Below, in pieces: positions 31,080 through 34,080 of a stretch of DNA of 34,080 bases. How positions within the stretch are numbered: position 1 is the stretch's first letter; each line of letters opens with the position of its first letter. The stretch lies in the IMG/VR virus record IMGVR_UViG_3300035698_008467, positions 1-34,080 of that record, one strand, 5' to 3'. This DNA comes from a virus. Below the pieces are notes generated by a model. The model made no database searches, was not told the origin of the DNA, and saw nothing but the letters and a program-made list of their open reading frames with translations. Both the position numbers and the translations under genes were made by a program.

Positions 31080-31220
31080 TTAATTTCCGTGAATATACTC
31101 ATATTCACACTGTTTGTTACATGTTTTGCCTTTACAAGGTCTTCCACAGGATAAACAATTGTTATCCTTATCTAGTTCTGTCAAATAATTGCTAAGATCT
31201 TCATCAAATGCTTCAGCCAT
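31080..31220 (-). CDS. Small cysteine-rich protein, possible zinc knuckle, 46 aa
   Basis: An ATG at 31220, overlapping the previous stop by 8 bases, opens 46 codons. After an acidic helix (AEAFDEDLSNYLTEL) comes a cluster CLSCGRPCKGKTCNKQC with five cysteines, including a CxxC pair and further spaced Cys, suggesting a small zinc-binding site. Such tiny zinc proteins are common phage early products that bind host proteins or nucleic acid. Confidence 0.65.
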   Translation of the reverse strand: MAEAFDEDLSNYLTELDKDNNCLSCGRPCKGKTCNKQCEYEYIHGN

Positions 31221-31437
31221 TATCTGTAAACTTTATCATTTCTATGGGAATACTAATAACCTCACCATCTGGTTTTTCTATGATAGCAGTACTATAGTTT
31301 CCTGGTTTTTGATGAAATTCTTCAAAATCTACACCAATTCCTATAAATTTACCTGGTAATGAATAATTAGTTTCATACCCTAAATTTAAACCCGCGGGAC
31401 CTAATTTTTTTTGTTTATAAACTATTGGTCTACTCAT
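31213..31437 (-). CDS. Hypothetical protein, 74 aa
   Basis: The product (MSRPIVYKQKKLGPAGLNLG, then GKFIGIGVDFEEFHQKPGNY and EKPDGEVISIPIEMIKF) looks like a small all-beta domain. It ends by overlapping the Cys-rich gene by 8 bases. No known family is recognised. Confidence 0.6.
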   Translation of the reverse strand: MSRPIVYKQKKLGPAGLNLGYETNYSLPGKFIGIGVDFEEFHQKPGNYSTAIIEKPDGEVISIPIEMIKFTDNG

Positions 31438-31446
31438 AGTGTGTAT

Positions 31447-31617
31447 TTAATCTGTGAATATTTTAGCTTCTACATAAGCTACTAATTTTTTATATGCTGA
31501 TGCATCTAAATAAAGAACTTTGTTCTCATGATGATTTACTGCTAATGCAATTTGAAATCCTTCATCATGCACATAAGCTCCATCACCTAAATGTCTTGGT
31601 GGTAATTTCTGACTCAT
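31447..31617 (-). CDS. Small conserved phage protein, 56 aa
   Basis: An ATG at 31617 opens 56 codons. The sequence (LPPRHLGDGAYVHDEGFQIA, later ENKVLYLDASAYKKLVAYVE) matches a pattern I recall from many small phage proteins: LGDGxYxxxDGxxIxLxxxxxxxxxVYLxxxxxxxLxxY. Their function is unknown. It lies in a chain of small genes with gaps of a few bases. Confidence 0.62.
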   Translation of the reverse strand: MSQKLPPRHLGDGAYVHDEGFQIALAVNHHENKVLYLDASAYKKLVAYVEAKIFTD

Positions 31618-31620
31618 AAT

Positions 31621-31737
31621 TTAAAATTTAACGATTGTTCTTTCTATTTGTTCTGGAGTTAATGGTGCTCCTCCTTGTTTCATGTACCATGTAACAAAAT
31701 CTTGAAATCTTTCCCATCTAGTTTGTTTTGTTTCCAT
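31621..31737 (-). CDS. Very small hypothetical protein, 38 aa
   Basis: An ATG at 31737 opens 38 codons to a TAA that is 3 bases before the next ATG. The product (METKQTRWERFQDFVTWYMK, ending PLTPEQIERTIVKF) is a helical, aromatic peptide with natural composition. Tight spacing on both sides supports it. Function unknown. Confidence 0.55.
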   Translation of the reverse strand: METKQTRWERFQDFVTWYMKQGGAPLTPEQIERTIVKF

Positions 31738-31741
31738 ATTT

Positions 31742-32142
31742 CTAAAAATAAGAGCGTTTTTTACGATGTTTTTGTTTCTGAGGTAAGTCTTGAATCTCTT
31801 TCTTGGAAGGATAATATTCCTTCATTACAGGAAATGCTTTAATTTCAAAGTTTAAATTCTCTAGTACTGATCTACTAGATCCAATACCATTTTGGGATAA
31901 TACAATAATATCTTATGACTTAGTTTGGCTAGTTCTACAGCATTTCTTACACTAGAACCAGTATCTCCAGATCCTACAATAACTATTCCTACCTCTGGAT
32001 TATTTGTTAAAAACATATCTCCATGTTTTTTAAGTTCTAACATATCTAAGAACCGCTCAATAATCTCAGCTGCTTTACTTTCATCATTAATTGTGATACC
32101 TCTTTCTTTTAATAAGACTAGCAATTGTTGTGCTTTATTCAT
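31742..32142 (-). pseudogene. Gene broken by a one-base frameshift
   Basis: The ATG at 32142 opens a frame (MNKAQQLLVLLKERGITIND ... VGIVIVGSGDTGSSVRNAVE) that reaches a TAG at 31861. Its last residues (ILLYYPKMVLDLVDQY) look out of frame. The -1 phase continues naturally as DIIVLSQNGIGSSRSVLENL and ends KHRKKRSYF at a TAG 4 bases before the next gene. The shift is at CATAAGATATT (31911-31920). Adding one A to the AA run would give SHKDIIVLSQNG and one continuous protein of about 132 residues. The family is not recognised; a nucleotide-binding-like VGSGDTGSS is visible. Confidence 0.65.
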
Positions 32143-32170
32143 CTGTTTTATTTTAAAGTTAATAATTTAG

Positions 32171-32283
32171 TGCAGGTGGAAGGACTCGAACCTTCAAGGA
32201 TTAATAAGAGATATAACATCTAGAATCTTATCTCTATACCATGCTCAAAATAATCACTCATTTACCAATTTCGCCACACCCGC
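32171..32283 (-). tRNA. tRNA-like gene of abnormal length (Leu-like ends)
   Basis: On the - strand an acceptor stem GCGGGTG/CACCTGC (one G-U) with discriminator A encloses a Leu-type D region (TGGCGAAATTGGTAAA) and a perfect T-arm, GAAGG-TTCGAGT-CCTTC. The whole is 113 bases, about 26 more than a normal leucine tRNA. Between D and T regions there is a hairpin AGAGATA/TATCTCT. One possible anticodon loop is TTCTAGA (32219-32225), with anticodon CUA and a 4-of-5 bp stem; another weaker arm lies near 32250 but lacks U33. It may be a pseudogene, a tRNA with an insertion, or an amber suppressor. The acceptor and T-arm are convincing; identity is not. Confidence 0.5.
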
Positions 32284-32310
32284 TATAGCTTACTATTACT
32301 AGACTACTTT

Positions 32311-32424
32311 TTACTTATCTCTTGTTACCAATAAAATACAGAGTGCACCTGCATAGTTTAGATGTGTTCTTGTTTCAGTTAGCTTCCCTTTTCCACAAAA
32401 ATAGGCTAATCCTGTTGACTACAT
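32311..32424 (-). pseudogene. Short frame reading ATG-TAG then 35 open codons
   Basis: On the - strand an ATG (32424) is followed immediately by a TAG (32419-32421), then by 35 protein-like codons (STGLAYFCGKGKLTETRT, then LNYAGALCILLVTRDK) to a TAA at 32311. No other start is present. It may be the remains of a small gene with a nonsense change at codon 2, or noise in an AT-rich region. It lies between the tRNA-like gene and a small membrane protein gene. Confidence 0.35.
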
Positions 32425-32477
32425 AAAAACATTATTGATATTCTTGTATAAATACTAGTTAATCTAGTAAAGTAAGT

Positions 32478-32582
32478 TTACTTTTTACCGATTTTGTAAA
32501 TAATTACAACTGCGATAAACCCTACCATCCATATAAATGATAGGTTATTTCCTAATTCTGAATTTAATAATATTAGTTTCAT
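32478..32582 (-). CDS. Very small membrane protein, 34 aa
   Basis: An ATG at 32582 opens 34 codons. Residues 15-29 form one membrane segment (SFIWMVGFIAVVIIY) followed by the basic end KIGKK, a clear type of anchored micropeptide. An A-rich leader (AAAGAAA) precedes the start. Small single-span proteins of this kind are frequent in phage early regions. It could also be chance, as it is short. Confidence 0.5.
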   Translation of the reverse strand: MKLILLNSELGNNLSFIWMVGFIAVVIIYKIGKK

Positions 32583-33068
32583 TTTCTTTAATTTTATTAG
32601 CACCATCTATAAAGCTGTTAACTGTAGTTCATTAAAGACTTACTGTTTAAAAGCCACTCACGGTCTTCTTCACTTTATAAATGGTCACGAAATAATTACC
32701 TAATAACATATAACAATCATAGTCTAACTAACCTGATATTATTAATGTTCATCATTATCTCTTGTTGTAAACTCCTAAGTGTATAAAGAGGGCTTTTCAT
32801 TCTCTTCCATATAGCCAGTGTTAAAAATAGCTAAGACTGTGCATTATTACAGTATTTCCAACATATTACAATACAGTTGGTACACTTGACAGATTTGATA
32901 TGTATTGTGCTTAAAGATTTCAATATATCCGTCAGGACTCTAAGCCTTATAATTAACAATACAATTTATATTCTATCTTCTAATATTTATAGAGCTGGTC
33001 GGTTTCAGCTCTCATTTAAGCCAATAAATAATTTGCAATCCCAATGCTAATTGGAATAATAATATAGC
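32583..33068. other. Gene-poor stretch with inverted repeats
   Basis: About 490 bases without a convincing gene. It holds several perfect inverted repeats, among them AGAGCTG/CAGCTCT near 32990-33012 and, on the - strand, TGACGGAT with ATCTGTCA (one G-U; about 32888-32936), which encloses GATAT/ATATC and ATTG/CAAT. A - strand frame near 32850-32945 reads protein-like (SPDGYIEIFKHN) but is preceded by TAG codons and has no start. It is either a structured leader or a field of decayed small genes. Confidence 0.4.
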
Positions 33069-33194
33069 CTAAGAATAAGAAGGATGCAGTTTAATATTTC
33101 TAAATTTATTCTCTAGTTTATCTATAATTTTAAAATAAATTAAAACTGGTAATATAAACCATAGAATTACTCCGATAATACTAAAAAATACCAT
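33069..33194 (-). CDS. Very small membrane protein, 41 aa
   Basis: An ATG at 33194, 3 bases after the upstream stop, opens 41 codons ending in TAG. Residues 2-24 are one strong membrane segment (VFFSIIGVILWFILPVLIYF), followed by a charged tail (DKLENKFRNIKLHPSYS). The immediate linkage with another small membrane protein gene supports it. Function unknown. Confidence 0.6.
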   Translation of the reverse strand: MVFFSIIGVILWFILPVLIYFKIIDKLENKFRNIKLHPSYS

Positions 33195-33197
33195 AGT

Positions 33198-33383
33198 TTA
33201 ATCTTTTGTGTCCACATTTCTGAAGACGGATACAAATAATATACTTACATATTGACCTGCTAAAGCCATAGCTCCACCAATGTACAATTCATTCAAGGTA
33301 AATTCTTCAAATATACCTGCTACTGTTATCATCAATAATATTATTACGGATGCTGCTAAATTATATACTAAATTACGTTTCAT
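33198..33383 (-). CDS. Small two-span membrane protein, 61 aa
   Basis: The protein has two membrane segments, about residues 6-25 (VYNLAASVIILLMITVAGIF) and 34-53 (YIGGAMALAGQYVSILFVSV), joined by an acidic turn (EEFTLNE). The short loop and length recall small phage membrane proteins such as superinfection-exclusion or holin-like types, but its early-gene context makes a holin unlikely. It starts 4 bases after the previous gene. Confidence 0.6.
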   Translation of the reverse strand: MKRNLVYNLAASVIILLMITVAGIFEEFTLNELYIGGAMALAGQYVSILFVSVFRNVDTKD

Positions 33384-33387
33384 AGTT

Positions 33388-33624
33388 TTATTCTTCTATT
33401 TGGTTAAATTCTTTGTCCCACTCTTCAGGTGTAATACCTGATATTAAAAACTCCCTATCTTCAGCTGAATGATTAGGAAGTATGTTCTGCATTAATTCAC
33501 TATTAGCCTCAATTTTAGCAAATTGCACTTTAGTCATTTCTATTGTTCTGTTGTGAGTTTTACCAGTTAATGTACTAGTTCTCTCAATTAAGTAAGGAAG
33601 TATTGTTTGCATAATATTGTGCAT
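33388..33624 (-). CDS. Small conserved phage protein, 78 aa
   Basis: The sequence contains TLTGKTHNRTIEMTKVQFAK and then MQNILPNHSAEDREFLISGI followed by TPEEWDKEF. I recall this block order (SLTGKxHxREI, VQF, IQxxFPxLSAEDREFLxTGIxPxEWDxxF) from a common family of small phage proteins without known function. The ATG directly follows the upstream TAA. An in-frame ATG five codons later is an alternative start. Confidence 0.7.
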   Translation of the reverse strand: MHNIMQTILPYLIERTSTLTGKTHNRTIEMTKVQFAKIEANSELMQNILPNHSAEDREFLISGITPEEWDKEFNQIEE

Positions 33625-33837
33625 TTATCGTTTAACTAAATATGTTTTTGGCAATCCTTTTTCTATGTAATGTGTGTATAAATTATTAACATAGTAAGAG
33701 AAATCTGCTCTGTGCTCCAAAGTTCTAAGTCTTTCAAGCTCGTGTTGTTGAATTAATACCAATTTATATGGTTGTTCTAATAATTTCTTGATCTTATCAA
33801 GTAATGTAATTGTGTTTGGATTTAAACTGTTGTTCAT
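33625..33837 (-). CDS. Small helical hypothetical protein, 70 aa
   Basis: The product is helical and charged (NTITLLDKIKKLLEQPYKLV, then QQHELERLRTLEHRADFSYY), ending KTYLVKR. No family is recognised. It begins 4 bases after leader motif copy 4 and its stop abuts the next ATG, so it shares a message with the 78-residue gene. Confidence 0.6.
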   Translation of the reverse strand: MNNSLNPNTITLLDKIKKLLEQPYKLVLIQQHELERLRTLEHRADFSYYVNNLYTHYIEKGLPKTYLVKR

Positions 33838-33841
33838 ATCA

Positions 33842-33853
33842 GAATATTTAAAG
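33842..33853 (-). promoter_or_regulatory. Leader motif copy 4 (CTTTAAATATTC)
   Basis: On the - strand ACCTTTAAATATTC ends 4 bases before the ATG at 33837. It lies in the 22-base gap after the upstream gene, with no terminator between them. Confidence 0.5.
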
Positions 33854-33859
33854 GTTGTT

Positions 33860-34060
33860 TTAATAAAGTTCTTTCACATTTTCGCCTAACTTAATGTCGA
33901 ATACACTGCCTCTGTGGTAGTTTCTAGCCCCACCGTCTTCTTCAAAACAGTTTACTAGAAATTCTTCAGCTTCAGATTGTATGTCAAAGTCTTTTTGTAA
34001 GTCATTCATACCTCCATTTGGATAATATAATGACCAATAAAATACTAAGTATCTTTTCAT
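33860..34060 (-). CDS. Small conserved phage protein, 66 aa
   Basis: The product (MKRYLVFYWSLYYPNGGMND, then FDIQSEAEEFLVNCFEEDGG, ending VFDIKLGENVKELY) resembles small phage proteins with the pattern YLVFxWxxYxPxGGxxDxxxxFDxxEEA followed by a short VVDL-like strand. Their function is unknown. It is the rightmost complete gene; its own upstream region is outside the window. Confidence 0.65.
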   Translation of the reverse strand: MKRYLVFYWSLYYPNGGMNDLQKDFDIQSEAEEFLVNCFEEDGGARNYHRGSVFDIKLGENVKELY

Positions 34061-34080
34061 GCTATTAGCATTAAAAAACC

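Noticed and set aside
1-34080. Genome-wide TAG recoding as in some crAss-like phages
   Set aside because: DNA polymerase, MazG and the 140-residue late gene end in TAG at natural C-termini, and most genes have no internal TAG, so the standard code fits the core genes.
1-34080. CRISPR array, insertion sequence, integrase or attachment site
   Set aside because: No regularly spaced direct repeats, transposase or integrase sequence, or terminal inverted repeats were seen.

Overview
The window looks like part of a lytic, tailed bacteriophage genome that infects a Bacteroidota host, probably of the Flavobacteriia type. The DNA is AT-rich. Most starts lack a Shine-Dalgarno box and sit behind A/T-rich leaders. 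A few promoter-like sites match the Bacteroidota TAnnTTTG box. The tail-associated proteins carry PKD-type and BspA-type leucine-rich modules that are common in that phylum. The replication set (family A polymerase, DnaB-type helicase, TOPRIM primase, flap nuclease, ligase, Sak4-like ATPase, rIIA/rIIB) resembles that of crAss-like and other Cellulophaga-type podoviruses. No capsid, portal or terminase gene is in the window, so the virus group stays unproven.

Layout. Positions 1-4809 on the + strand hold the end of the late region: a PKD-repeat protein cut by the window edge, a BspA-like tail protein, a small protein, then a probable lysis cassette (one-membrane-segment coiled-coil protein, cupin-fold protein, M15 endolysin, membrane-anchored protein). 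Positions 4810-5072 are a convergent gap with hairpin terminators and a possible small RNA. From 5073 to the right end everything reads on the - strand, so transcription runs from high to low coordinates. 5073-9845 carries nucleotide metabolism and DNA processing genes (PD-(D/E)XK-like nuclease, dNMP kinase, MazG, ligase), a methyltransferase relic and a frameshifted gene. 9847-21187 is the replication and recombination core: flap nuclease, rIIB, rIIA, primase, SSB-like protein, Sak4-like ATPase, DnaB helicase and an SF2 helicase. 21847-28338 holds a winged-helix protein, conserved unknowns, DNA polymerase and its partners. 28340-34060 is a dense array of very small, probably early genes, many only 34-60 codons long.

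Two long gene-free stretches on the - strand side (21188-21846 and 29941-30586) are full of perfect inverted repeats and look like large structured RNAs. The second carries four hairpins whose loops imitate the tRNA T-loop. A third sparse region (about 32170-33068) holds a tRNA-like gene of abnormal length, a short membrane protein gene and several interrupted reading frames.

A striking number of reading frames are broken by one event: an in-frame TAA after the PKD protein, a TAG in a 2OG-Fe(II) oxygenase, a TAG in a short frame near 32.4 kb, both kinds of stop in a methyltransferase relic, and two one-base frameshifts (about 9.70 and 31.91 kb). They may reflect gene decay, recoding or suppression, or sequence error. 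The core replication genes look intact.
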